In this document: one piece after another, positions 1 to 8,843 of the stretch
Layout: every line of letters starts with the position of its first letter
How positions within the stretch are numbered: position 1 is the stretch's first letter
Origin: Streptomyces sp. 8K308
GTDB taxonomy: Bacteria; Actinomycetota; Actinomycetes; Streptomycetales; Streptomycetaceae
Assembly: GCF_004348315.1 (NCBI RefSeq)
Contig: NZ_SMKC01000002.1
Coordinates: 1-64,000 of the forward strand
DNA: 64,000 nucleotides
Direction of reading: 5' to 3'
The notes under the pieces: generated by a model
Told to the model about the DNA's origin: nothing
Database searches by the model: none
The model's input: the letters and a program-made list of their open reading frames with translations, nothing else
Translations under genes and position numbers: made by a program

Positions 1-2090
1 GGCAGCAGCGGGATGCCGTAGGCGGTGAGCACCCGGTGGGTGGCGACGTGGTTGAGGGTGACGGTGCGGCGCGGGTCGAGGGCGGTGACCACGTGCTCGG
101 CCGCGGCGTCCTCGTCGATGTCGGCGAAGGCGGGCTGCTCTCCCGGGTGGGCGGCTGTGGCCCGCCACTCGGCGTGTCGGACGGCTTTGGCGAGGGCGCG
201 GACGGCGCGCTCGGCCGAGGGGTAGACGGGGATGCCGCGGGCGGTGAGCGCGGTGGCGAGGTCGTCCAGGGCGAGTTGCGCGACGACCACGGGCTTGCCG
301 GTGGCGGCGTCGGTGAGCGCGGTGTGCAGCGCGGGCGCGAGGTCGGCGAGCAGCCGGGCGGTGTGGTCGCCGGCCGCGCCCGCGGGATCGCTGACGGTGG
401 GGACGACGGCGACGACGGCCGCGTCCACGCCGGGGTCGGCGAGGGCGGTGGCCAGGGCGGCGCCGAAGTCGGCGGGCCTGGCGTGCGAGCCGAGCCCTGC
501 GGGATCGAGGGGGCGCAGGCGGTGGGCGCGGCAGGCGTCGTGGGTGACGAGGCCGAGGGCCTCGGCGTTGCTGACGACGGCGACGCGGGGGCCCTGGGGC
601 AGCGGTTGGTGGGCCAGCAGCAGCCCGATGTCGAGCAGTTCGGTCGCGGTGTCGGCCTCGATCACGCCGGCCTGGCCGAGCAGCGCCGAGACGGTCGGCT
701 CGGGGGCGTGCCCGGCGGGGACGGCGTGGCCGTGCGGCGGGGCGCCGCCGCTGTGCCGGCCGCCGCGCACCACCACGACGGGGGTGCCGGCGGCCGCGGT
801 GCGCCGGGCGATGCGGGTGAACTTGCGGGGGTTGCCGACCGATTCGAGGTACATCAGGGCGACCCCGGTGGCCGGGTCGTCGTCCCAGTACTGGAGCAGG
901 TCGTTGCCCGAGAGGTCGGCGCGGTTGCCTGCGGAGACGAAGGTGGAGAGGCCGGCGCCGCGGCGGGCGAGCTCGTCGAGGACGGCGATGCCGATGGCCG
1001 CCGACTGGGTGAACAGGCCGATCCGTCCCGCGGCCGGCAGCCGGGGCGCGGGGCTGGCGTTGAGCCGGACTTCGGGGTCGGTGTTGATCAGGCCGAAGGC
1101 GTTGGGGCCCACGATGCGCATGCCGTGGGAGCGGGCGAGGTGGACGAGCTCGCGCTGCTCGTCCCTGTCGTGGCCGGCGGCGAGCACCACGAGGCCCGCG
1201 ACGCCGGCGCTGGCGCAGTCGGCGACGGCGGCGGCGACCCGGGGCGCGGGGACGGCGAGCACGGCGAGGTCGACGGGCGCGCCGATGTCGGTGACCCGGC
1301 GGTGGGCGGGGGCGCCGCCGAGCTCGGTCGTGCCCTCGGGCAGCTCGGCGTTGACGGCGTACACGGGCCCGGTGAAGCCGCCGGCGAGCAGGCCGGCGAG
1401 CACGGCGCGGCCGGCGCCTCCTGGGCGGCGTCCGGCGCCCACGACGGCGACGGCGGCGGGGGCGAGGAGGCGGCGCACGGAGCCGGCCTCCGCGCGCTGC
1501 TCGCGGGCGCGCATCACGGCGAGGGAGCGGGCGGTGGGCTCCAGGTCGAGGGTGAGGTGGAGGGAGCCGTCGGCGAAGCTGCGCCGCTGGGAGTAGCCGG
1601 CGTCGGTGAAGACCTTGGCCATCCGGGTGTTGGCGGGCAGCAGTTCGGCCTCGAAGCGGCGGATGCCGCGCTCCCTGGCGACTGCGGCCAGGTGTTCGAG
1701 CAGCACGGAGGCCAGGCCGCGGCCCTGGTGGGCGTCCTGGACGAGGAAGGCCACCTCGGCGCGGTCGGCGGGAGCGGTGGCGGCGCGGCCGTGCTCGTCG
1801 ATCCGGTCGTACCGCACGACGGCGATGAACTCGCCGCCCACGGTGGCGGCGAGTCCGACGCGGTCCACGTAGTCGTGGTGGGTGAACCGGTGCACGTCGC
1901 GGTCGGACAGCCGTGGGTAGGGGGCGAAGAAGCGGTAGTACTTCGACTCGTCGGAGACCCGCTCGTAGAAGGCGACCAACCGGTCGGCATCGGCCGGGGT
2001 GATGGGCCGCAGCCGGGCCGTGCCGCCGTCGCGCAGCACGACGTCGGCCTCCCAGTGGGCGGGGTAGGGCGGCTGGGCGGTCGTCCGCAT
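1..2090 (-). CDS. GNAT acetyltransferase / acyl-CoA ligase (ADP-forming) fusion, partial
   Basis: The gene starts at an ATG at 2090 (MRTTAQPPYPAHWEADV) and runs off the left edge, so its C-terminus is missing. Residues from about 20 to 170 read as a GNAT acetyltransferase fold (LRPITPADADRLVAFYERV, then QDAHQGRGLASVLLEHLA, the acetyl-CoA pyrophosphate loop). After a linker comes a CoA-binding Rossmann domain (VAVVGAGRRPGGAGR) and a succinyl-CoA-ligase-like domain (IGLFTQSAAIGIAVLDELAR). The visible end is entering the expected ATP-grasp region (AYGIPLL). Fusions of this architecture in actinobacteria are protein lysine acetyltransferases related to Pat/PatZ, often controlling acyl-CoA synthetases. 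Whether the ligase half is catalytic cannot be judged because the ATP-grasp region lies outside the window. It is divergent from ptsH. Confidence 0.88.
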   Translation of the reverse strand, partial: MRTTAQPPYPAHWEADVVLRDGGTARLRPITPADADRLVAFYERVSDESKYYRFFAPYPRLSDRDVHRFTHHDYVDRVGLAATVGGEFIAVVRYDRIDEHGRAATAPADRAEVAFLVQDAHQGRGLASVLLEHLAAVARERGIRRFEAELLPANTRMAKVFTDAGYSQRRSFADGSLHLTLDLEPTARSLAVMRAREQRAEAGSVRRLLAPAAVAVVGAGRRPGGAGRAVLAGLLAGGFTGPVYAVNAELPEGTTELGGAPAHRRVTDIGAPVDLAVLAVPAPRVAAAVADCASAGVAGLVVLAAGHDRDEQRELVHLARSHGMRIVGPNAFGLINTDPEVRLNASPAPRLPAAGRIGLFTQSAAIGIAVLDELARRGAGLSTFVSAGNRADLSGNDLLQYWDDDPATGVALMYLESVGNPRKFTRIARRTAAAGTPVVVVRGGRHSGGAPPHGHAVPAGHAPEPTVSALLGQAGVIEADTATELLDIGLLLAHQPLPQGPRVAVVSNAEALGLVTHDACRAHRLRPLDPAGLGSHARPADFGAALATALADPGVDAAVVAVVPTVSDPAGAAGDHTARLLADLAPALHTALTDAATGKPVVVAQLALDDLATALTARGIPVYPSAERAVRALAKAVRHAEWRATAAHPGEQPAFADIDEDAAAEHVVTALDPRRTVTLNHVATHRVLTAYGIPLL

Positions 2091-2177
2091 GGCATCAGCG
2101 TACGGTTGGGTCAGCCGGGACGGCGGCCCGGCGTACAGCACAACCGTTCCACCCTGTTCGAACCGAAGGGCACCATC

Positions 2178-2477
2178 ATGGTTGAGCGACGCGTCACCAT
2201 CGGCTGGGCGGAGGGGCTGCACGCCCGGCCCGCCTCGATCTTCGTCCGGGCCGCGACGGCCACCGGCGTGCCGATGACCATCGCCAGGAAGGGCGGCACT
2301 CCGGTGAACGCCGCGTCGATGCTCGCGGTGCTGAGCCTGGGCGCCGAGGGCGGCGAGGAGGTGGTGCTCGCCTCGAGCGGCGCGACCGCCGAGGACGAGG
2401 CCGCCGCCGAGGCGGCGGTCGACCGGCTCGCACGGCTGGTTTCCGAGGGGCTCGAGGAGCTGCCGGAAACGGTCTGA
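2178..2477 (+). CDS. ptsH: PTS phosphocarrier protein HPr
   Basis: This 99-residue protein is the general phosphocarrier of the sugar phosphotransferase system. It passes phosphate from enzyme I (PtsI) to the sugar-specific IIA components in the cytoplasm. The active-site histidine is His15 in GLHARPAS. A serine at residue 47 (NAASMLAVLSLG) sits where Ser46 of other HPr proteins is found, although the surrounding sequence is not the strong HPr-kinase type of Firmicutes. ATG at 2178 gives a normal HPr length. The gene stands alone between a divergent acetyltransferase fusion and a convergent GntR regulator. No enzyme I or crr gene is in the window. Confidence 0.95.
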   Translation: MVERRVTIGWAEGLHARPASIFVRAATATGVPMTIARKGGTPVNAASMLAVLSLGAEGGEEVVLASSGATAEDEAAAEAAVDRLARLVSEGLEELPETV

Positions 2478-2583
2478 GAAATCCGCCGGGCCAGGGGGCC
2501 TGAATTTCGGGCAACAGAATTACGGGGGCGCGATTCCGGCGATGGAATTCGCAACCCTTTCGCACATGTGTATACGGCCGCTG

Positions 2584-3261
2584 TTAAATCTGGCCGCGCA
2601 CCGTGTTTACAGCAGGTTTCGGGCTTCTCACGGCGCCGGTCCTGGTCTGCTTGCGGGCCGGGGTCGACCGTTCGAGCTGGGCGGCCGACAGGGCCCGCGC
2701 CCGCTCCGCGTCGCCCCGGGCGATGGCGTCCACCAGGGCGCCGCGCTCCTGCCACAGCACCACGGCGCGGGAGACGGGCTCGCCCGCGTACAGCCAGGTG
2801 ATCTTGCGCCGCAACTGCACCAGCATGGTGGTCAGGCCCGGGCTGCAGGTGGCCTGGGCCACCGTCTCGTGGAACCAGTCGCCGAGCGACCGCAGGTCCG
2901 ATTCCTGCCCCTGGCCTGCGCGCTGGCGCCCAAGGCGCACGAGCCCGCGCAGGACCTTGAGGTGCGCCTCCGTGCGCCGCTGCGCCGCGCGGGCCGCGCC
3001 AAGCGGCTCCAACAGCGCCCGCACGTCGAGCAGATCGGCCGCCTCGCGCTCCCCCGGCTGGGCCACGCAGGCCCCGGCGTGGCGCCGCGAGGTGACGAAC
3101 CCCTCGGACTCCAGGGTGCGCAGCGCCTCGCGGACCGGCACCCGGGACACCCCGTAGCGCTGGGCCAGCTGCTCCTCGGCGAGCCGTGCGCCCGGGGGCA
3201 GGACGCCGCTCACAATGTCGTCACGGATCGCCGTGCATACCGCGTGCGCGGAGATACGCAT
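2584..3261 (-). CDS. GntR family transcriptional regulator, FCD subfamily
   Basis: This 225-residue regulator has an N-terminal GntR winged helix (residues about 5-70: LAEEQLAQRYGVSRVPVREA, then LRTLESEGFV). A C-terminal all-helical FCD ligand domain contains acidic and histidine residues typical of a metal/carboxylate pocket (DVRALLEPLGAARAAQ, LGDWFHETVAQAT). The family senses small organic acids or sugar derivatives and usually represses a neighbouring operon. It faces ptsH tail to tail and has its own upstream region of about 190 bases, so its target is not obvious from position. The last 25 residues are basic and look disordered. The ATG start at 3261 fits the usual start just before the first helix. 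Confidence 0.85.
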   Translation of the reverse strand: MRISAHAVCTAIRDDIVSGVLPPGARLAEEQLAQRYGVSRVPVREALRTLESEGFVTSRRHAGACVAQPGEREAADLLDVRALLEPLGAARAAQRRTEAHLKVLRGLVRLGRQRAGQGQESDLRSLGDWFHETVAQATCSPGLTTMLVQLRRKITWLYAGEPVSRAVVLWQERGALVDAIARGDAERARALSAAQLERSTPARKQTRTGAVRSPKPAVNTVRGQI

Positions 3262-3398
3262 GACAAACCCCCACAGAATAGCCGGCGTCAGCCCTGTTAC
3301 ATTTCTACCGGGTCACTCAACCGAACTGTATGGCAAAAACCCGGGAATGCCGATAGCGCCCCTGGAAAACCCGGTGCCTTTCGGACGTTTACGCGGAA

Positions 3399-3440
3399 CG
3401 CCGGCGGCTCCGGGTCCCGAAGGGCCCGGAGCCGCCGGCG
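3399..3440 (-). terminator. Rho-independent-like hairpin after the M16 peptidase operon
   Basis: A perfect 16-base inverted repeat (3399-3414 and 3425-3440) flanks a 10-base loop just downstream of the M16 stop codon at 3456. It is very GC rich and lacks a long T-run, as is usual for Streptomyces terminators. It separates the peptidase operon from the GntR gene's upstream region. Confidence 0.8.
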
Positions 3441-3455
3441 GCTGACGGCTCGGTC

Positions 3456-4844
3456 TCAGCCGTCGATCACCGTCACCTCGCCGATGCCGAGCGCCCGCAC
3501 CGGCTCCGCGATCTGCTCGGCGTCGCCGACCAGCACGGTCACCAGGCGGTCGGTCGGGAAGGCGCGCGCCACCGCCGCCGAGGCCTCGACGGTGCCGGTC
3601 TCCGCCAGTCGGACGTACAACCGCGCCTGGTAGTCGTCCGGCAGTTCCTCCTCGACCTGGTCGGCCAGGGTGCCGGCGACGGCCGCCGCCGTCTCGAAGC
3701 TCAACGGCGCCACGCCCACCAGGAACTGGACCGCCGCGTCCCGCTCCTCGTCGGTCAGCCCCTCGGCCGCCAGCGTGCGCAGCACCTGGAAGAGGTCGGC
3801 CAGCGCCGGCCCCGTCACGTCGGTGGCCACCGAGCCACGGATGCCGAGCAGCGAGAGCCCGGTGCCGTCGGCCCGGGACCGCAGCACCTGGGCGAAGGCC
3901 CGGATGCCGTAGGTGTAGCCCTTCTCCTCGCGCAGCACCCGGTCGAGGCGGGAGGTGATGGTGCCGCCGAGGCAGTAGACGCCGAGCCGCTGCGCGGCCC
4001 ACACCGGGTCGTGCCGGTCGGGCCCGGTGCGGGCGATCAGCAGCTGGGTCTGGACGGAGCCGGGCCGGTTCACGATGACGACGCGGCCGGTGTCGTCGGG
4101 GACGGACGGCTCCCACGCGACGGTGGCCGGCGGCTGGCCGGTCCAGGCGCCCAGGGTGTCCTTGAGCACCGCGTCCAGGTCAATGCCGCTGAGGTCGCCG
4201 ACGATGACCACGGCGGCGGAGGCCGGCCGCACGTGCGCCTCGTAGAAGGCGCGGACGGCCTTGGCGTCGATCCGCTCGACGCTGGCCGCCGTGCCCTGCC
4301 GGGGCTTGGACATGCGGGAGTCGGTCGGGAACAGCGTGTCGTAGAGCGCCATCGCCGCACGCCGGCCCGGGTTGCCGAGCTCGTGCGGGATCTCGTCGAG
4401 GCGGTTGCGCACCAGCCGCTCGATCTCGTGCTCGGGGAAGGCCGGGGCCCGCAGCGCGTCCGCCAGGAGCAGCAGCGCCCGGTCGAAGCGGGAGGCCGGG
4501 ACCTCGAGGGAGACCCGGACACCGGGGTGGTCGGCGTGGGTGTCAAGGGTGGCGCCGCAGCGCTCGAGCTCGGCGGCGAACTCCTCGGCGGTGTGCCGGT
4601 CGGTGCCCTCGGACAGCGCCCGGGCCGTGATCGTGGCGACGCCCTCGAGGCCGGCCGGCTCGGCGGCCAGCGGCGCGGTCAGGTTGAGCTCGACGGCGAT
4701 GACCTGCTGTCCCGGGCGGTGACTGCGCAGCACCGTCAGGCCGTTGGGCAGGGCGGTGCGCTCCGGCGCCGGGAACGCCCAGGGCCTGGGCTCCCCCGCG
4801 GTCGGCCGCGGGTGGAGCTGCATGCTCGCGGTGACGTCGCTCAC
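3456..4844 (-). CDS. M16 family peptidase subunit lacking the zinc motif
   Basis: This 462-residue protein belongs to the M16 (pitrilysin/mitochondrial processing peptidase) family. Where active members have HxxEH it reads GLEGVATITARALSEGTDR, so the zinc ligands are absent. It should therefore be the non-catalytic partner, as in MPP-alpha or the two-subunit bacterial M16B enzymes. Both M16 repeat halves are recognisable (ALPNGLTVLRSHRPGQQ; later LGVYCLGGTITSRLDRVLRE, the family's glycine-rich stretch). The start is taken as the GTG at 4844, which overlaps the stop of the upstream catalytic partner by four bases. This indicates translational coupling and co-assembly. A strong hairpin follows the gene. 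Confidence 0.88.
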   Translation of the reverse strand: MSDVTASMQLHPRPTAGEPRPWAFPAPERTALPNGLTVLRSHRPGQQVIAVELNLTAPLAAEPAGLEGVATITARALSEGTDRHTAEEFAAELERCGATLDTHADHPGVRVSLEVPASRFDRALLLLADALRAPAFPEHEIERLVRNRLDEIPHELGNPGRRAAMALYDTLFPTDSRMSKPRQGTAASVERIDAKAVRAFYEAHVRPASAAVVIVGDLSGIDLDAVLKDTLGAWTGQPPATVAWEPSVPDDTGRVVIVNRPGSVQTQLLIARTGPDRHDPVWAAQRLGVYCLGGTITSRLDRVLREEKGYTYGIRAFAQVLRSRADGTGLSLLGIRGSVATDVTGPALADLFQVLRTLAAEGLTDEERDAAVQFLVGVAPLSFETAAAVAGTLADQVEEELPDDYQARLYVRLAETGTVEASAAVARAFPTDRLVTVLVGDAEQIAEPVRALGIGEVTVIDG

Positions 4845-6190
4845 TGGTGGTCGGCCCCTTCGGTCTCGTCGGCTTCGGTCTCGTCCTCCTGGGGACCAGT
4901 GGGCTCGTACACCAGCACCGCGCGGTTGTCGGCGCGGAGCCGCGCGGCGGCCACCGCGCGCACCTCGTCCGACGTGATCTCCAGGATGCGGCGCACGGCG
5001 GTCAGCGCCAGCTGCGGGTCGCCGAACAGCACCGCGTACCTGCACAGCTCGTCGGCCCGGCCGCCGACCGTGGCGAGCCGGTCGAGCCACTCGCGCTCCA
5101 ACTGGGCCTGGGCCCGCTCCAACTCCTCGGTGGTCGGCCCCTCCTGGGCGAACCTCTCGAGCTCCTCGTCGACCGCGGCCTCGATGTCCTCGACCCGCGC
5201 CTCGCCCGAGGTCTTGACGTCCAACCAGCCCATCGAGGGCGCACCGGCGAGCCGCAGCATCCCGAAGCCGGCGGACACCGCCGTGCGGTCGTGCCTGACG
5301 AGACGGTTGTGCAGCCGGGACGACTCGCCGCCGCCGAGCACGGTGAGCGCCAGGTCGGCGGCGTCGGCCGCGCGGGTGCCGTCCTGCGGCAGCCGGTAGG
5401 CGGCCATCAGGGCGCGCGAGGGGACGTCCTCCTCGATCAGCTCGCGCAGCTCCTCGCCGATGACCTCGGGCAGGGCGCCGTCGCGCGGCGGGCGCTTGCC
5501 GTCGTGCGACGGGATGGAGCCGAAGTACTTCTCGACCCAGGCCAGCGTCTGCTCCGGGTCGATGTCGCCGACGACCGCGAGCACCGCGTTGTTGGGGGCG
5601 TAGTAGGTGCGGAAGAACTCCCTGGCGTCCTCCAGGGAGGCGGCGTCCAGGTCGGCCATGGAGCCGATGGGGGTGTGGTGGTACGGGTGGCCCTCGGGGA
5701 AGACCATGGCGGTGAGCTTCTCGAAGGCCGTGCCGTAGGGCACGTTGTCGTAACGCTGGCGGCGCTCGTTCTTCACCACGTCGCGCTGGTTCTCCATGGA
5801 CTCCTCGTCCAGCGCGGCCAGCAGTGTGCCCATCCGGTCGGCCTCGAGCCACAGCGCGAGCTCCAACTGGTGGGCGGGCATGGTCTCGAAGTAATTGGTC
5901 CGCTCGAAGCTCGTGGTGCCGTTGAGCGAGCCCCCGGCGGCCTGGACGAGCTCGAAGTGACCGTTGCCCTGGACCTGTCGCGATCCCTGGAACATCAGGT
6001 GCTCGAAGAGGTGAGCGAGCCCGGTGCGACCCGCCACCTCGTGCCGGGAGCCCACGTCGTACCAGAGGCAGACGGCGGCCACGGGAGTGAGATGGTCCTG
6101 GGACAGCACCACGCGAAGCCCGTTGGGCAGCCTGTGTTCGGTCGCGGTGAGCCCGCCGGCGGTATCCTGCGGGGTGGCCGTGTGGCCCAT
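4841..6190 (-). CDS. M16 family zinc metallopeptidase, catalytic subunit
   Basis: This 449-residue M16 peptidase has the inverted zinc motif His60-x-x-Glu63-His64 ([11 protein letters not shown]). The downstream acidic ligand region follows at about residue 140 ([13 protein letters not shown]), and the second, non-catalytic half has the family R/Y signature ([16 protein letters not shown]). The tail is acidic ([17 protein letters not shown]). It is co-transcribed with and overlaps the inactive M16 gene, so the pair probably forms a heterodimeric processing peptidase in the cytoplasm. No signal peptide is visible. ATG at 6190 is the only reasonable start. It is divergent from parC over 172 bases that include a small palindrome. 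Confidence 0.92.
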   Translation of the reverse strand: MGHTATPQDTAGGLTATEHRLPNGLRVVLSQDHLTPVAAVCLWYDVGSRHEVAGRTGLAHLFEHLMFQGSRQVQGNGHFELVQAAGGSLNGTTSFERTNYFETMPAHQLELALWLEADRMGTLLAALDEESMENQRDVVKNERRQRYDNVPYGTAFEKLTAMVFPEGHPYHHTPIGSMADLDAASLEDAREFFRTYYAPNNAVLAVVGDIDPEQTLAWVEKYFGSIPSHDGKRPPRDGALPEVIGEELRELIEEDVPSRALMAAYRLPQDGTRAADAADLALTVLGGGESSRLHNRLVRHDRTAVSAGFGMLRLAGAPSMGWLDVKTSGEARVEDIEAAVDEELERFAQEGPTTEELERAQAQLEREWLDRLATVGGRADELCRYAVLFGDPQLALTAVRRILEITSDEVRAVAAARLRADNRAVLVYEPTGPQEDETEADETEGADHQ

Positions 6191-6241
6191 GGGCGTGAGG
6201 TCCCTTCGCTCGGACGGTCCGGTTGTCTGTCGGATGTCCTG

Positions 6242-6259
6242 TCACCTTATGCAAGGTGA
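6242..6259. promoter_or_regulatory. Palindrome between the M16 operon and parC
   Basis: Perfect seven-base arms (TCACCTT and AAGGTGA) are separated by four bases. The element lies in the short divergent spacer, 52 bases upstream of the M16 start and about 105 upstream of parC. It could be an operator or a promoter-associated palindrome. No regulator is implicated by the sequence alone. Confidence 0.35.
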
Positions 6260-6362
6260 GCCGGGGTGTGCGATGCGATCGACGTTGGTACCCGGCTGTC
6301 GGTGGCGCGGTCCACAATGGTCGCCAGCAGACCGTCAAGACGTACGAAGGAGTCCCCGCGCG

Positions 6363-8810
6363 ATGCCCCGCCGCAGTACGCCGACCCCGCCTCCGGAGGA
6401 TTTCGAGGAGCGCATCCTCGACATCGACGTCGTCGATGAGATGCGGGGCTCCTTCCTCGAGTACGCCTACTCGGTGATCTACTCCCGGGCGTTGCCGGAC
6501 GCGAGGGACGGGATGAAGCCGGTGCAGCGCCGGATCCTGTACCAGATGCACGACATGGGGCTGCGCCCCGATCGCGGCCACGTCAAGTGCGCCCGCGTGG
6601 TGGGCGAGGTGATGGGCAAGCTGCACCCGCACGGCGACTCGGCCATCTACGACGCCCTGGTGCGCATGGCCCAGCCCTTCTCGATGCGGCTGCCCCTGGT
6701 GGACGGCCACGGGAACTTCGGCTCCCTGGGCAACGACGACCCGCCGGCCGCCATGCGATACACCGAGTGTCGGTCGTCGGCGGTGGCCGGCCTGATGGTC
6801 GCCGGCATCGACGAGGACACCGTCGACTTCGCGCCCAACTACGACGGCAGCGAGCGGGAGCCGGTCGCGCTGCCCGCGGCCTACCCCAACCTCCTGGTGA
6901 ACGGCTCGAGCGGCATCGCCGTCGGCATGGCCACCAACATGCCGCCGCACAACCTGGGCGAGGTCATCGCCGCGGCCCGCCACCTGATCCGCCACCCCAA
7001 CGCGGACCTGGCCACCCTGATGCGCCACGTGCCGGGGCCCGACCTGCCGACCGGCGGCCAGATCGTGGGGCTCGACGGCATCAGGGACGCGTACGAGACG
7101 GGGCGCGGCACCTTCCGGATCCGGGCCACGGTGGCGGTGGAGAAGGTGACGGCCAGGCGCATGGGCCTGGTGGTCACCGAGCTGCCGTTCATGGTCGGCC
7201 CCGAGAAGGTGGTCGGCAAGATCAAGGACCTGGTCAACGCGAAGAAGCTGCAGGGCATCGCGGACGTCAAGGATCTGACGGACCGCGAGCACGGGCTGCG
7301 CCTGGTGATCGAGGTGAAGAACGGCTTCAACCCCGAGGCGGTGCTGGCCCAGCTCTACAAGCTGACGCCGATGGAGGAGACCTTCGGCATCAACAACGTG
7401 GCCTTGGTGGACGGTCAGCCGCTGACCATGGGCCTGAAGGAGCTGCTCGAGGTCTATGTGGACCACCGGTTCGAGGTGGTCAGGCGGCGCAGCGAGTTCC
7501 GGCGCGGCAAGCGGCGGGACCGGTTGCACCTGGTCGAGGGCCTGCTGGTGGCGCTCGTCGACATCGACGAGGTGATCCGGATCATCCGGTCGAGCGAGAA
7601 CGCGGCGGAGGCCAAGGACGCGCTGATGGCCCGCTTCTCCCTCTCCGAGACGCAGACCCAGTACATCCTCGACACCCCACTGCGCCGGCTGACCAGGTTC
7701 GACCGGATCGAGCTGGAGTCGGAGCGCGACCGGCTGACCGCGGAGATCGAGGAGCTGACCCGGATCCTGGACTCGGACGCGGAGCTGCGCAAGCTGGTCT
7801 CGGCCGAGCTGGCCGAAGTGGCCAAGAAGTTCGGCACCCCGCGCCGCACCGTGCTCGCCGAGGCGGAGGGCGCGCCGCTCGAGGTGATGCCGCTCGAGGT
7901 GGCGGACGATCCGTGCCGAGTGCTGCTGTCCTCCACCGGGCTGCTGGCGCGCACCGCCGACGAGCAGCCGGTGTTCGACACGAACGCGCGCCGGGTGAAG
8001 CACGACGTGGTGGTCTCGGCGGTGCCGTCCACCACCCGGGGCGAGATCGGGGTGGTCACCTCCGAGGGCCGCCTGCTGCGACTCAACGTGGTGGACCTGC
8101 CGATGCTGCCGCACAGCGCCGCCTCGCCCAACCTGTCGGGCGGCGCGCAGGTGTCGGAGTTCCTCACGCTGCGCCCCGACGAGCGGGTGGTGTGCCTGAC
8201 CACGCTCGACGAGTCCTCGCCCGGGCTCGCGATCGGCACCGAGCAGGGCGTGGTGAAGCGGGTGGTGCCGGACTATCCGGCGAACAAGGACGAGTTGGAG
8301 GTCATCGCGCTCAAGGAGGGCGATGTGGTCGTCGGCGCGGCCGAGTTGCGCACCGGCGACGAGGACCTGGTCTTCATCACGGACGACGCGCAGCTGCTGC
8401 GCTACCCGGCCGCCCAGGTGCGGCCGCAGGGCCGGCCGGCGGCCGGCATGGCCGGCGTCAAGCTGGCCACCGGGGCCAGGGTGATCTCGTTCACGGCCGT
8501 CGATCCGGCGGGCGAGGCGGCGGTCTTCACGGTGGCGGGCGGCAGCGGCACGCTTGACGACTCGCTCGGCACGGCCAAGCTCACGCCGTTCGACCAGTAC
8601 CCGCGGAAGGGGCGGGCCACCGGCGGGGTGCGCTGCCAGCGGTTCCTGAAGGGCGAGGAGCGGTTGACGTTCGCCTGGGCCGGCGCCATGCCGGCGCGCG
8701 CCGCCACCGCGACGGGCGCGCCCGTCGACCTGCCGGAGGCCGACCCGCGCAGGGACGGCTCGGGCATGCCGCTCGGCCGCCCGGTCGCGGTGGTCGCGGG
8801 CCCGGTGTAG
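6363..8810 (+). CDS. parC: DNA topoisomerase IV subunit A
   Basis: This 815-residue type IIA topoisomerase subunit breaks and rejoins DNA. With ParE (11091-13208) it decatenates daughter chromosomes. The catalytic tyrosine is Tyr133 in AAMRYTE. The winged-helix signature [11 protein letters not shown] and the quinolone-pocket region ([17 protein letters not shown]) are intact. The C-terminal domain from about residue 500 shows degenerate beta-pinwheel repeats and lacks a clear GyrA-box, which favours ParC over GyrA. The linked ParE gene and the core-genome context agree. The ATG at 6363 follows AAGGAG at about 6346. Longer in-frame upstream sequence exists but has no ribosome site. Confidence 0.95.
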   Translation: MPRRSTPTPPPEDFEERILDIDVVDEMRGSFLEYAYSVIYSRALPDARDGMKPVQRRILYQMHDMGLRPDRGHVKCARVVGEVMGKLHPHGDSAIYDALVRMAQPFSMRLPLVDGHGNFGSLGNDDPPAAMRYTECRSSAVAGLMVAGIDEDTVDFAPNYDGSEREPVALPAAYPNLLVNGSSGIAVGMATNMPPHNLGEVIAAARHLIRHPNADLATLMRHVPGPDLPTGGQIVGLDGIRDAYETGRGTFRIRATVAVEKVTARRMGLVVTELPFMVGPEKVVGKIKDLVNAKKLQGIADVKDLTDREHGLRLVIEVKNGFNPEAVLAQLYKLTPMEETFGINNVALVDGQPLTMGLKELLEVYVDHRFEVVRRRSEFRRGKRRDRLHLVEGLLVALVDIDEVIRIIRSSENAAEAKDALMARFSLSETQTQYILDTPLRRLTRFDRIELESERDRLTAEIEELTRILDSDAELRKLVSAELAEVAKKFGTPRRTVLAEAEGAPLEVMPLEVADDPCRVLLSSTGLLARTADEQPVFDTNARRVKHDVVVSAVPSTTRGEIGVVTSEGRLLRLNVVDLPMLPHSAASPNLSGGAQVSEFLTLRPDERVVCLTTLDESSPGLAIGTEQGVVKRVVPDYPANKDELEVIALKEGDVVVGAAELRTGDEDLVFITDDAQLLRYPAAQVRPQGRPAAGMAGVKLATGARVISFTAVDPAGEAAVFTVAGGSGTLDDSLGTAKLTPFDQYPRKGRATGGVRCQRFLKGEERLTFAWAGAMPARAATATGAPVDLPEADPRRDGSGMPLGRPVAVVAGPV

Positions 8811-8820
8811 GCCCGGTTCG

Positions 8821-8843
8821 CCGGTTGCCGGCTGGTCAACCGG
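8821..8843. terminator. Hairpin between convergent parC and the CobW gene
   Basis: Arms CCGGTTG (8821-8827) and CAACCGG (8837-8843) fill the 33-base gap between two convergent stop codons. The stem is short, so this is a weak bidirectional terminator candidate. Confidence 0.45.

Noticed and set aside
36-2477. Very long open frame on the + strand ending with the HPr sequence
   Set aside because: Only its last 99 residues (from ATG 2178) are HPr. The rest is Gly/Ala/Val-rich antisense shadow of the acetyltransferase fusion, as is common at high GC.
4845-8114. Long minus-strand open frame upstream of the inactive M16 gene, crossing parC
   Set aside because: The region is coding for the catalytic M16 peptidase in another frame and for ParC on the other strand; the frame's composition is that of a shadow.
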